This document shows positions 1 through 8,667 of a stretch of DNA of 64,000 nucleotides, piece by piece (within the stretch, counting starts at the first letter, position 1; every line of letters begins with the position of its first letter). Made by a program: the position numbers and the translations under genes. A model generated the notes under the pieces. That model made no database searches, was not told the origin of the DNA, and worked only from the letters and a program-made list of their open reading frames with translations. This stretch comes from Azorhizobium caulinodans ORS 571 (GTDB lineage: Bacteria; Pseudomonadota; Alphaproteobacteria; Rhizobiales; Xanthobacteraceae). The stretch lies in NCBI RefSeq assembly GCF_000010525.1, contig NC_009937.1, forward strand, positions 1,493,501 to 1,557,500, given 5' to 3'.

Positions 1-156
1 TGGCCCATCGGCCTCGCGCTTCTCACATTGTTCGGCCTGGTGTCCGCCCTGCTGGGGCAGGGCGGCATATGGTGGGTCCTTTCATGGATCGCTCTTGGCG
101 TCCCCCTGCTCGTGGCGCTCCGGCATGTCCTGCGATCCGGGCGTTCGCCAGCGTAG
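1..156 (+). CDS. C-terminal fragment of a small membrane protein
   Basis: The window opens inside a reading frame that runs 51 codons to a TAG stop. The translation is almost entirely hydrophobic, with two membrane-spanning stretches separated by a short Gly/Gln turn, and ends in a short basic tail (RSGRSPA). It precedes an iron-type sigma/anti-sigma/TonB cluster, where small inner-membrane proteins of unknown function are common, so a link to siderophore or heme uptake is possible but only inferred. The start lies outside the window, so family and full length cannot be judged. Confidence 0.6.
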   Translation, partial: WPIGLALLTLFGLVSALLGQGGIWWVLSWIALGVPLLVALRHVLRSGRSPA

Positions 157-417
157 AGCCCGTTTCGGTTTCAGAGCTCCGGACAACCATCTGATGACTC
201 GGATATTTTCCCGACTTGCCTGGTGAGCTCCGCCGCAGAAAGAAGTTGCTGCTTAGAATCTGTATAAATCATTGTTCTTGCGTAAGAATTTTGATTTGGG
301 CTAAGCCCCTCCGTGTTGTCGGACGCTTTCGTGTCACGTCCGCCAGCGCTGCAATCGCCGACAAGGGCCGGTTCCGCCTTGGCGGACGGCGCTGGCGCGG
401 CCGGAGGGTGGTGTTCA

Positions 418-921
418 GTGGGCTGGGATCTTGCCGCATTGTTCAAGCAGCATGCGAAGGATATCGCGCAGGCGCTGCGCAGGCGCGGCCTGACGGCGGA
501 CATGGCCGCCGACCTCACCCAGGACACGTTCGTCCGGGTTCTTGTGTCGCCGCCAGCCGAAAGCGCCCCCGTGAACAATCCTGCCGCTTATCTCTTCCGG
601 GTGGCCCGCAATCTTTCCATCGACCATCTGCGGCGGGAGCGGCTGCTGAACCGCGTGGATCTTTGCCCCGATGGCTTCGCGGCAATCCTCGATCCATCGC
701 CCTCGCAGGAGGTCGTCGTCTACGACCGGCAGAAGCTTGCCCTGACCGCTGCTGCCCTGGCCGAGCTGCCGGAAAAGACACGGCGGGCCTTCGAGCTGCA
801 CCGGATGGAGGAGATGACCGTCGCGGAGGTGGCGGCAGAGCTCGGCCTCTCCCGGTCGCGGGTTTGGGCGCTTGTGCGGGATGCTTACGAGCATATCGAC
901 CTGCGGCTGAGCGGCCTCTGA
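418..921 (+). CDS. ECF sigma factor, FecI type
   Basis: A 167-residue RNA polymerase sigma factor of the extracytoplasmic-function class. The N-terminal half has the sigma region 2 pattern (DLTQDTFVRVL, then AYLFRVARNLSIDHLRRER). The C-terminal half has region 4 (LPEKTRRAFELHR, then VAAELGLSRSRVW). I chose the GTG start at 418 because a GGAGGG Shine-Dalgarno lies about ten bases upstream and the length then fits FecI proteins. The frame is open back to 313, but that extension is low-complexity. A FecR anti-sigma and a TonB receptor with a signalling domain follow on the same strand, the classic cell-surface signalling arrangement. It probably activates the receptor gene when ligand binds outside. 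Confidence 0.92.
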   Translation: MGWDLAALFKQHAKDIAQALRRRGLTADMAADLTQDTFVRVLVSPPAESAPVNNPAAYLFRVARNLSIDHLRRERLLNRVDLCPDGFAAILDPSPSQEVVVYDRQKLALTAAALAELPEKTRRAFELHRMEEMTVAEVAAELGLSRSRVWALVRDAYEHIDLRLSGL

Positions 922-1025
922 GCGGCCGGCATCACGGCCGCTGAACAGTCGCGCGTGCCGTTCGTATGGTGATAGGAAGCTCCCGATCCTGCCGCGTCGG
1001 CAGCCCGCCCGCACGAGGAATGCCC

Positions 1026-1982
1026 ATGAGCGAAGCACCGGAAGAGCGCCTGCTGTTTCGGGAAGCCGCCGATCTGGCCATCCGCCTGCAGAATGACCCC
1101 GCCAACCCGGTCGCGCTCGACATGGTTCGCGCCTGGTCCGCCCGCAGCCCCAGGCATGCCGCGGCCTGGGCGCGCGTCGCGCAGATCCACGGCATGACCG
1201 GCAAGATCCTCGGCGACCAGCGGAAGACCGCCGATGGCCACGGCGGGCTGACACGGCGCATGGTGATCCTGGGTGGCATGATCGGCCTCGGTGCTGCGGC
1301 CGCGGGCACATGGCTGGGTCCGCAGGCCATCCGGCATGCCCGTGCGGACGCATCGACCTCTACGGCCGAAATCCGGCGGGTGGTGCTCGCCGATGGCAGC
1401 GTGATCACCCTCGGCCCGGACAGCACGGTGGCCGTCCATTTCTCGGAAGCCCGGCGGGAGATCGTACTCCTCGATGGAATGGCCTTCTTCGAGGTCGCGC
1501 GAGACCCGGCACGGCCTTTCACCGTCCTGTCGGGATCGGTGTCCGTGACGGCGATCGGCACGGCGTTCGATGTGTCCAGCGACGGGGGGTACATCTCCGT
1601 GTCCGTCGACCATGGGATCGTGGAGGTCCACGCGCCGAATGCGTCGCTCAGCCCCGGCGAGCGCCTGAATGTCGGCGATTGGATCACACTCGATCCGTCC
1701 TTGCACAAGGTGGCCCGCGGCGTGCGCGAGGCGTCCCAGATCGCCGCCTGGCGCGAGGGCATGCTCATCGCCGAGCAGGAGACCGTCTCGGCGATGGTCG
1801 CCAAGATCGCCCGCTGGCAGGCCGGTCCCGTCATGCTCGCGGACCCCTTCCTTGGATCGCGCGTCGTGAGTGGGGTGTTCGACCTGAGCAACCCCCTCCG
1901 CGCCATTGAGGCGGTGGTCCGTCCGTTCGGCGCCAAGGTGCGCCAGCTGGGGTCGTTTGCGACGGTGATTTCTCCCGTCTGA
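1026..1982 (+). CDS. FecR-family anti-sigma factor
   Basis: A 318-residue inner-membrane regulator. The N-terminal cytoplasmic part carries the FecR N-domain pattern (AWSARSPRHAAAWARV), followed by a Gly/Ala-rich membrane segment near residues 78-100. The periplasmic FecR domain follows (EIRRVVLADGSVITLGPDS, later GTAFDVSSDGG and VDHGIVEV), and the C-terminal tail resembles the region that contacts the receptor's signalling domain. The ATG at 1026 was chosen because GAGGAA lies just upstream; an ATG at 1020 is also in frame. It sits 104 bases after the sigma factor. It should hold or activate that sigma factor depending on the state of the downstream receptor. Confidence 0.93.
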   Translation: MSEAPEERLLFREAADLAIRLQNDPANPVALDMVRAWSARSPRHAAAWARVAQIHGMTGKILGDQRKTADGHGGLTRRMVILGGMIGLGAAAAGTWLGPQAIRHARADASTSTAEIRRVVLADGSVITLGPDSTVAVHFSEARREIVLLDGMAFFEVARDPARPFTVLSGSVSVTAIGTAFDVSSDGGYISVSVDHGIVEVHAPNASLSPGERLNVGDWITLDPSLHKVARGVREASQIAAWREGMLIAEQETVSAMVAKIARWQAGPVMLADPFLGSRVVSGVFDLSNPLRAIEAVVRPFGAKVRQLGSFATVISPV

Positions 1983-2103
1983 CAAAAAGGCGACGAGAAC
2001 GCAGGAGATTCCGGAGCCCCGTTCGTAAGCCCTAATAGGGGCTCAAGCGACCAGCGATGTGCAGACGCCAGCCCTCCTGTGAAAGCGACGGAGAGGCTTG
2101 GAC

Positions 2104-4578
2104 ATGCAGCCGGGGTCTGGGACAAGGGGTTTCGCCAGCGTTGGCCGGAAGGTGATGATCGCCACGCTGCTCGCGACCACCGCGCTTCTGGTGGAGGGAG
2201 CGCGCAGCGGAAGCGGTGCCCGCGCGCAGGCCGGTGTCCAAACCACCTTCAACATTCCCGCCGGCCCATTGAGCCGAGCCCTTGCGGCCTTCGGGCGGCA
2301 ATCGGGCACGCAGGTTTCCTACGAAGCCGCGATCGCGAACGGCAAGACCTCGCCCGGGTTCCAGGGAACCGCGACGCGCGAGCAGGTGATCGCACAGCTT
2401 CTCCAAGGGTCGGGGCTCGTCTACTCCTTTTCCGACGCGACGAACGTCCTGATCACCCGGCCGCGCCCCGTCAGCGCGACCACGGCGAGCGATGGCTCGC
2501 TTCTCCTCGATACGATCAATGTGGAAGGGCAGGGGATCAACGATTGGGATGCCCCGCCGTCCTATGCCGGGGGGCAGGTCGCAACGGGCGCGCGGCTCGG
2601 AATCCTCGGAAATGTCAGCATCATGGACGCGCCCTTCAGCGTCACCAGCTACACGTCCAAGCTGATCCAGGAGCAGCAGGCCGTGACGGTGGCCGACGTG
2701 GTGGCGAATGATCCGTCCGTGCGGGTCTTCACCAACGGCATCAGTTCCTCCGCCGGCGCGGGTGAAGTCTTCTTCATCCGCGGCTTCAGCGTCACCAACC
2801 AGAGCATCCTGATTGACGGCTACGGTGGGATTTCTCCCGATCGCCTCATCCCGGTGGAAACCATGGAGCGTGTGGAGGTGCTGAAGGGCCCGAACGCGCT
2901 TCTGACGGGCTACACCCAATATGGTTCCCTTGGCGGGTCGATCAATGTGGTTCCCAAGCGCGCAACGGACGAGCCGATCACGCGCTTGACCGGCAGCTAT
3001 ATTTCCGATGGCCAGCTCGGCACCCAGATCGATTGGGGAAGGCGTTTCGGTCCCAACAAGGAATGGGGCGTGCGGGTCAACGGCATCTTCACGGACGGGG
3101 ACACGTCCGTGGACGGCCAGTCCGCCCGCCTCGGGACCGGCACCCTTGCGCTGGACTACCGCGGAGCGGACCTGCGTGCGAGCCTTGATGCCGGATATAT
3201 CAGCCAGAAGACCTATGCTCCGACCGGCGCGGCCGGCTTCGGCTTTGTCTCGGACATCGCCATCCCGCGCGCGCCGGACGCCAGCAAGCAGATCTACCAA
3301 AGCTGGGAGTATTCCGGCACGAACACCGCCTATGCGCTCGGCAAGTTCGAGTATGACATCAACTCAGCTTGGACGGTCTATGGCGGGATCGGCGGCAGCA
3401 CCTACAGGCAATCGATGCTGTCCACGGACATCCTTGTGGTCGATCCGGCGGGGAATGCAACGGCCACGGCCTATTACAGCCCCATCAACGGCAATTCGAC
3501 CTCCGCTCAGGCGGGCATTCGCGGGGAGTTCGCGACCGGCCCCATCGGACACAAGATCAATCTCAACACCTCATACCTGTACCAGTCCCTGAATCAGGAA
3601 AGCAACTATTACGGCTTCTACGCCTTCGACACGAATATCTACAACGCCCCGACCGTCGCTCGCCCCTCGACCTTCGGATTCAGCGACGACCCGCCGAGAT
3701 ACTGGAATATTAACGCACCTGCCGTCACCCTGACGGACACGCTCTCGATCCTTGACGAGCGCGTCCTCTTTACTGCCGGGGTACGCTATCAGCAGATCAA
3801 GGTGGATGTGTTCAATCCCGATGGAAGCATCTCGCAGGCCTATGATGAACAGGCGGTCACTCCCGCCTTCGGCCTCGTGCTGAAGCCCTTCGACCGGATG
3901 TCGCTGTACGCCAACTACATCCAGGGCCTCCAGCAGGGACCGATCGCCTATCAGGGCACGGTGAATGCCGGCGAGGTGTTCCCGCCGATGATGACGGAGC
4001 AGGTGGAGGCCGGCATCAAGTATGATTTCGGCGCCTTCACCGCCACCGCCAGCATTTTCCAGATCACCAAGCCCAGCAGCATCATCTCGACCAATGCAGC
4101 GGGCGAGTCCGTCTTCAGCGTCAATGGCGAACAACGCAACCGGGGCGTGGAGGTCAACGTCTTCGGCGAGCTTTCGAGGGGGCTGCGTCTCCTCGGCGGC
4201 GTCGCCTACACGCAAGGCACGCTGACCCAGACCGCGGACCGGCTCTATGACGGCAACGCCGCGGTCGGCGTACCCAACTGGCAGACCAATATCGGCATCG
4301 AATGGGATCCGGAACCGGTTGCCGGCCTCACCTTATGGGGCCGGATGCTGGCCACCAGTTCCCAATATGTGAACCAGGCGAACACCCAGCAGATCCCGAG
4401 CTGGATCCGCTTCGATCTCGGGACGCAGTACAAGACGCACGCATTCGGTAATCCACTCGCCTTGCGTTTCGCGGTGGAGAACGTCTTCGACAAGAGCTAC
4501 TGGGCGGCCGTGAACGATGGGTGGGTCTCGACCGGGCTTCCGAGAACCTTCAAGTTCTCGGCCGTGATGGACTTCTGA
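2104..4578 (+). CDS. TonB-dependent siderophore receptor with signalling (STN) domain
   Basis: An 824-residue outer-membrane receptor. After a signal peptide (MIATLLATTALLVEGARS region), residues about 45-125 form the STN signalling domain (FNIPAGPLSRALAAFGRQSG). The plug follows, with the usual RGF and VEVLKGPNALLTG motifs. A 22-strand barrel ends in the terminal aromatic FKFSAVMDF. The STN domain and the upstream sigma/FecR pair say it is a transducer of the FecA/FpvA kind, importing a ferric siderophore through TonB and signalling its own induction. The ligand cannot be told from sequence. ATG 2104 was preferred over TTG 2098; a GGAGAGG lies just upstream. Confidence 0.93.
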   Translation: MQPGSGTRGFASVGRKVMIATLLATTALLVEGARSGSGARAQAGVQTTFNIPAGPLSRALAAFGRQSGTQVSYEAAIANGKTSPGFQGTATREQVIAQLLQGSGLVYSFSDATNVLITRPRPVSATTASDGSLLLDTINVEGQGINDWDAPPSYAGGQVATGARLGILGNVSIMDAPFSVTSYTSKLIQEQQAVTVADVVANDPSVRVFTNGISSSAGAGEVFFIRGFSVTNQSILIDGYGGISPDRLIPVETMERVEVLKGPNALLTGYTQYGSLGGSINVVPKRATDEPITRLTGSYISDGQLGTQIDWGRRFGPNKEWGVRVNGIFTDGDTSVDGQSARLGTGTLALDYRGADLRASLDAGYISQKTYAPTGAAGFGFVSDIAIPRAPDASKQIYQSWEYSGTNTAYALGKFEYDINSAWTVYGGIGGSTYRQSMLSTDILVVDPAGNATATAYYSPINGNSTSAQAGIRGEFATGPIGHKINLNTSYLYQSLNQESNYYGFYAFDTNIYNAPTVARPSTFGFSDDPPRYWNINAPAVTLTDTLSILDERVLFTAGVRYQQIKVDVFNPDGSISQAYDEQAVTPAFGLVLKPFDRMSLYANYIQGLQQGPIAYQGTVNAGEVFPPMMTEQVEAGIKYDFGAFTATASIFQITKPSSIISTNAAGESVFSVNGEQRNRGVEVNVFGELSRGLRLLGGVAYTQGTLTQTADRLYDGNAAVGVPNWQTNIGIEWDPEPVAGLTLWGRMLATSSQYVNQANTQQIPSWIRFDLGTQYKTHAFGNPLALRFAVENVFDKSYWAAVNDGWVSTGLPRTFKFSAVMDF

Positions 4579-4590
4579 GGCTGGAGCCGG

Positions 4591-4613
4591 CCATGCGCCC
4601 CGGCGGCGCATGG
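4591..4613 (+). terminator. Hairpin after the TonB receptor gene
   Basis: CCATGCGCC and GGCGCATGG pair perfectly around a five-base loop, 12 bases past the receptor stop, and one more G-C pair extends the stem. No run of T follows, so it is a strong hairpin of uncertain terminator function. Confidence 0.4.
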
Positions 4614-4654
4614 CTTGGCCGCGAGGACGGCATGGACGCCCCAAGCTCATCCAT

Positions 4655-4685
4655 GCCGATCGGGCGGCGACGACGCCCGATCGGC
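4655..4685. repeat. 11-bp perfect inverted repeat between convergent genes
   Basis: GCCGATCGGGC and GCCCGATCGGC flank a nine-base spacer, between the end of the TonB receptor gene and the end of the convergent PNPOx-fold gene. It could act as a two-way transcription barrier; there is no T-tract on either strand. Confidence 0.5.
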
Positions 4686-4789
4686 CGCCCGCTGCGCCCG
4701 CTGACCGCAGCATCGTTCGGAGCCACAAGGCCATATCCGGGCGAGGCGTGCCGCGCCCTTCCGGGTGACCTGCCATTCAGCAGGTTTTG

Positions 4790-5455
4790 TCAGGCCTGCG
4801 GATCGTCCTCGTGCTGCACGTTCGCGTTGGCCGCATGGCGCAATCGCTCGTTCTCGCGCCGCAAAGCGTCCATTTCGTCCCTTATAGGGGCGAGTGCGGC
4901 TTCGAGTTCGGACTGGGTGAAGCGCGGCGTGATATGCTGCGGGCAGTTCCAGTCGAAGGCCTCGACCGCGATCAGGACGGAGCGCTCGATGCGCCCGGCA
5001 TAACCCTGAACCGCCAGCCGCTGCGTCAGCGCAGGATCGTCCGCCGCGTCGATGATACGGGCGTGACCGAAGATCTTCAGCCGCTGCCGATGGGCATAAT
5101 CCATCAGGAACAGGGAGACCCGGTCGTTGGCTTCGACGTTTCCGGTGGTGATGTACTGCCGGTTTCCGCGGAAGTCGGCAAATCCGAGGGTGCGCTCGTC
5201 CATCACCTTCAGGAAGCCGGCCGGCCCGCCGCGATATTGCACATAGGGCCACCCGGTCTCAGAGACGCTCGCCAGATAGAAGCCGTCGCGCGCGGCGATG
5301 AACGCCCGCTCGGCCGCGCCGAGCCCGTCGATCGGGTCTGCCTCATCCAAAGAGTGGCGCGCGCGGCTACGGGCCCATTGGGCCGCGCTGCCGAAGCGTT
5401 CCTGCGCGGCCTCGACGGATGGGGTGGAGGTGATATTCAGGTATCTCTCATGCAT
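4790..5455 (-). CDS. Pyridoxamine 5'-phosphate oxidase-fold flavoprotein
   Basis: A 221-residue protein with a PNPOx-like split barrel. Residues about 45-150 contain the family pattern: FIAARDGFYLASVSETGWPYVQYRGG, then a DFRGNRQYITTGN segment that fits the flavin-phosphate binding strand, then RVSLFLMDYAHRQRLKIFG. The C-terminal 40 residues are a charged helix likely to form a coiled coil (DEMDALRRENERLRHAAN). The ATG at 5455 has GGAGG a few bases upstream; a frame extension of ten codons is possible. Such proteins bind FMN or F420 and reduce small substrates, so the substrate is unknown. It is followed on the same strand by nothing close and lies downstream of the hydrolase gene's start region. 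Confidence 0.85.
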   Translation of the reverse strand: MHERYLNITSTPSVEAAQERFGSAAQWARSRARHSLDEADPIDGLGAAERAFIAARDGFYLASVSETGWPYVQYRGGPAGFLKVMDERTLGFADFRGNRQYITTGNVEANDRVSLFLMDYAHRQRLKIFGHARIIDAADDPALTQRLAVQGYAGRIERSVLIAVEAFDWNCPQHITPRFTQSELEAALAPIRDEMDALRRENERLRHAANANVQHEDDPQA

Positions 5456-5510
5456 GAGATCCTCCGCGCTTTCTCGCCGCTCCATGGCGGCTGAGCTCTC
5501 GGGGGAACTG

Positions 5511-6524
5511 TCAGGACTGCCAGGCCCAGTCCGTCACCTGCCAGCGCATCTGGCCCCGGTCGGCAACGATGCGGCCGAGCCCGGGAAAAGGCATGTGCGT
5601 TGCGGCGATGAGCGCACCTTCGGAGGCGGCGCGGGAGAAGAAGCGATCGCGCATGGACTGGGCGGCCGCGCGGTCCTGCTCGAACACGAAGCCGACGTCC
5701 GTCGCCTGCGGGTGCACCACCGGGAACAGCATGTCGGACACCATGATAAGGCTCTGGCCGGCATCGGCGATCCGGACGCCGATATGGCCGGGGGTGTGCC
5801 CAGTCAGATCGACGATCGAGATCCCCGGCGCCACCTCCCGCTCGCCGTCGATGGCCTGGAGCCGGGGATAGAGCTTCGCCACGGCAGCCGACATCCGGAA
5901 GCTGTTCTGGAGATACTCCGGCGCACCCGCCCGCTTGGCCGGATCTGTCCAGTGCGTGACGTCCCGCCGGTCGATGAAGAGTTCGGCGTTGGGATAATTG
6001 TTCTGGCCGCCGACCACGAGACCGCCCAGGTGGTCTTCGTGCATATGGGTGACGATCACCGCATCGATCTGGTCCCGGCGCAGGCCGATCGCCCCGAGGG
6101 CCTGCGGCAGCGCACCCGTCTGCCCGATGGAGCCGGCCGGGCCGGTGTCGAGCAGGATCCTGCGCGTGCCATCCTCGATGAGATACTGGTTGAAGACGAA
6201 GCGCACGCCGCTCGGCCGCGCGACGAACTGCGCCACGGCGGCCTGCTCCACCTGGGCAGCCGTGCGGCCGGGGAAAAAGGTGTAGGGCATGTCCGCATAA
6301 CCGTCCGTGACAGCCGTCACGGTGAAGCGGCCGATCCTGATCTGCGCCAGCGGCGTCACGCTGGCTGCCGGAGCGGCTGCAGCGGCCGCGGCAGGAGCAG
6401 AGGTCTGCCCCGCCGCAGGTGCGGCCGTAGCACTTCCGGCCGACGTGACGAGCGGGAGGACACCGCCGCCGAGAATGCCGAGGGAGAGGCCGGAGGCAAA
6501 AGCGCGGCGGGAGAGATCGGGCAT
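5511..6524 (-). CDS. Tat-exported metallo-beta-lactamase-fold hydrolase
   Basis: A 337-residue MBL-fold enzyme. The N-terminus has a twin-arginine signal (DLSRRAFASG followed by a hydrophobic Gly/Leu stretch), then an Ala/Pro-rich linker. The metal-binding HxHxDH is present as HMHEDH at residues 160-165, with later HTPGH and SDMLF elements supplying further ligands. Zinc-dependent hydrolysis of a lactone, thioester or similar is expected, in the periplasm. The ATG at 6524 places the Arg pair close to the N-terminus. The gene is divergent from a LysR regulator 140 bases away, which probably controls it. Confidence 0.9.
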   Translation of the reverse strand: MPDLSRRAFASGLSLGILGGGVLPLVTSAGSATAAPAAGQTSAPAAAAAAAPAASVTPLAQIRIGRFTVTAVTDGYADMPYTFFPGRTAAQVEQAAVAQFVARPSGVRFVFNQYLIEDGTRRILLDTGPAGSIGQTGALPQALGAIGLRRDQIDAVIVTHMHEDHLGGLVVGGQNNYPNAELFIDRRDVTHWTDPAKRAGAPEYLQNSFRMSAAVAKLYPRLQAIDGEREVAPGISIVDLTGHTPGHIGVRIADAGQSLIMVSDMLFPVVHPQATDVGFVFEQDRAAAQSMRDRFFSRAASEGALIAATHMPFPGLGRIVADRGQMRWQVTDWAWQS

Positions 6525-6664
6525 GGCTGGATCCGTCTGGTGAGAGGGCATCGGGACAGGCCGTCCCGACCTCGGCCCCGGTTGACGGTGACGTTAGGAT
6601 ATCCACTTATCGCGCGGTATTCTGGTTTTTCGGGAGCTATCCTCCCAGATTTCGGTAGGTTGAG

Positions 6665-7594
6665 ATGGATCGCTTCGATGCCATGTCCGTGCTCCTGGCC
6701 GTCGTCGAGGCGGGCAGCCTTTCGGCCGGCGCCAGGCTCCTGCGCGCGCCGCTTGCGACCGTCAGCCGGAAGATTGCTGAGCTGGAGCTTCATCTGGGAA
6801 CGCCGCTGTTCGTCCGCAGCCGGCGGGGGCTCGCCCTCACCGAGCCCGGCCGCGCGTTCGTTGCCGCCTCCCGGCGCATCCTGAGCCAGCTGGAGGAGGC
6901 GGAGCGGGAGGCGGCCGGAGAATTCAGCACACCGCGAGGGACGCTGCATGTCACCGCGCCCATCTCCTTCGGTGAGCGTCATCTCCTGCCCATCGCCCTC
7001 GAATTTCTCGCGGAACACCCTGAGATCAGCCTGCGCCTGACGTTGACCGACCGGCAGATCAGCCTCGGAGACGAACACATCGACGTGGCGCTTCGGATCG
7101 GGCATCTGGAGGACAGCGCCCTCATCGCGACCCGCGTCGGCGCGGTCCACCGGGTGATCTGCGCCAGCCCCGCTTATCTCGCGCGACGCGGCGTTCCCCG
7201 CCGGCCGGAGGATCTCGCCACCCATGAGGGCATCAGCTTCCAGGGCTTTGCGGTCGCGCCAGAGTGGCGTTACCGGCGGGACAGTGCGGCCTTTAGCATC
7301 GAGCCGAGCCCGAAGCTCGCCGTAAACACCACGGAAGCCGCCATCCAGGCCGCCCGTGCCGGTCTCGGGATTATCCGCGTGCTCTCCTATCAGGTGGCGG
7401 ACGAACTGCGGTCCGGCGAATTGCAGGTCCTTCTGCCGGAGTCCGTGCCCGAGCCGCTGCCGGTGAGCCTCATCTATCCGCAGGCGGATATGCTCCCGCT
7501 GAAGGTGCGCAGCTTCCTCGACTGGACCGTCCCGCGTCTGCGCGCTCGCATGGCATCGCTCGATGCGGGCGAGCCCTACAGTGGCGGCCGGTAA
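6665..7594 (+). CDS. LysR-family transcriptional regulator
   Basis: A 309-residue regulator. Residues 1-60 form the winged helix-turn-helix (AVVEAGSLSAGARLLRAPLATVSRKIAELE) and the rest is the periplasmic-binding-like effector domain, of normal length for the family. It belongs to the subgroup that often controls a neighbouring divergent operon. Here the divergent neighbour is the Tat-exported MBL-fold hydrolase, and the 140-base space between them should hold the operators. The effector cannot be named from sequence. Confidence 0.93.
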   Translation: MDRFDAMSVLLAVVEAGSLSAGARLLRAPLATVSRKIAELELHLGTPLFVRSRRGLALTEPGRAFVAASRRILSQLEEAEREAAGEFSTPRGTLHVTAPISFGERHLLPIALEFLAEHPEISLRLTLTDRQISLGDEHIDVALRIGHLEDSALIATRVGAVHRVICASPAYLARRGVPRRPEDLATHEGISFQGFAVAPEWRYRRDSAAFSIEPSPKLAVNTTEAAIQAARAGLGIIRVLSYQVADELRSGELQVLLPESVPEPLPVSLIYPQADMLPLKVRSFLDWTVPRLRARMASLDAGEPYSGGR

Positions 7595-7969
7595 GCCGGG
7601 CGTTCGCCCCGTCGGGCGCCTTGTGACCGCGCGCAACCGTGGCTGAGGCGGTCACTTAGCTCTGTCAGCACACTGACCTCGGGAGGGAGGTGCGGCGTCC
7701 CTCGATGAATGCCGGTTGAGTGGAGACGGCGGGCGTCCATTTCCAGCGCGTGGTCGATCCGTCCCTGGTTCGGCGGCATCGGGCAATATGTCCAAGTGCT
7801 CCCGCCGACGCGGGCTGGCTTCATGTAGATTGACCGATCATTTGCGTGGCCGCTGTCAGGCCGGCATGCTGCGGATATGCGCGCCCATGGTGGCGGCGCT
7901 TTCCGCCACATGGCCGGATTGTCCAGCGGGCGCTATGACACGGCGATCATCGGACAGGCAGCAGAACGC
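7595..7969. other. Intergenic region, nothing recognised
   Basis: About 375 bases between the LysR gene and the first DUF2946-like gene. Short overlapping frames on both strands look like GC-rich shadows. No RNA gene, repeat or clear terminator was seen. It should contain the promoter of the copper-type cluster. Confidence 0.5.
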
Positions 7970-8353
7970 ATGCGCACCCGCGCCGCCACATGGAGAGCCG
8001 TCGTCGCCTGTCTGGCGGCGTACGTCCTGCTGTGGCAAGGGCTTCTCGGTGCCATGGCGCTGGGTGCCCATGCGATGCCGGATCTCTCCTCCGACTTCGG
8101 GGTGATCTGCACCAGCAATCCGGACGGGGAAGAGGGCGGCAAGGCGCCGGACGGCAGTGCCCATGCCCCCGATTGCTGCTGGCAGGGCTGCCCCATGTTC
8201 GGGGCGGCGGCGCTCGCGCCCCCGGAAGCCGTGGCCTCGCCTCCGACGGTTCCCCCTCGGAGCATCGGCCGCCGCGCGCCTGAGGTCGTTTCCCAATCCA
8301 TACGCGCCGCCGAGCGCCCCTCACGGGCCCGTGCGCCTCCACGGATGGCCTGA
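7970..8353 (+). CDS. DUF2946-like exported/membrane protein, copper cluster
   Basis: A 127-residue protein with one N-terminal hydrophobic segment (RAVVACLAAYVLLWQGLLGAM) that may act as signal anchor. A short region follows with clustered metal-type residues (HAPDCCWQGCP), then a Pro/Arg-rich tail. The pattern matches DUF2946 proteins, which sit beside copper receptors and copper chaperones. A second, clearly related protein lies at 10665-11051, and the two flank a SCO1-like chaperone and a di-heme peroxidase. A periplasmic copper-handling role is inferred from this context. The ATG at 7970 lacks a strong Shine-Dalgarno, and the frame is open upstream to 7877. Confidence 0.65.
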   Translation: MRTRAATWRAVVACLAAYVLLWQGLLGAMALGAHAMPDLSSDFGVICTSNPDGEEGGKAPDGSAHAPDCCWQGCPMFGAAALAPPEAVASPPTVPPRSIGRRAPEVVSQSIRAAERPSRARAPPRMA

Positions 8354-8433
8354 CCGCGCGAAAGCGCTTTCTCAGCCATTCCGCTCCCATTCCCCGTGCC
8401 CCGCGCGCGGCCGACGTCCCGTGGAGGACGCCC

Positions 8434-8667
8434 ATGACCCCTGTTCTCAACGCTCCGAGGAAAGATGGCGCACGCCGCCTGCTGCGGCGCCTCAAGGTGG
8501 AAGAGATGATCGCGATCGCAGCAATCGTGCTGGCCATCATCGCACTCACCGCCCAGGCTCTGATGGCTCACGGAGCCCTAACGGCCCATGAGGCCCCGCA
8601 GGGCGCCACGATCACATCCGCCCCTGCGCGCATCGCGCCTTCGCTCTCCGGCGTGGTGACGCCATGA
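8434..8667 (+). CDS. Small single-pass membrane protein
   Basis: A 77-residue protein with a basic N-terminus, one strong membrane helix (EEMIAIAAIVLAIIALTAQAL) and a His-containing Ala/Pro-rich tail (MAHGALTAHEAPQG) probably outside the membrane. GGAGG stands seven bases upstream of the ATG. Its stop codon overlaps the ATG of the SCO1-like gene in an ATGA, so the two are translationally coupled and likely work together. I do not recognise a family; metal binding by the His residues is speculative. Confidence 0.65.
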   Translation: MTPVLNAPRKDGARRLLRRLKVEEMIAIAAIVLAIIALTAQALMAHGALTAHEAPQGATITSAPARIAPSLSGVVTP

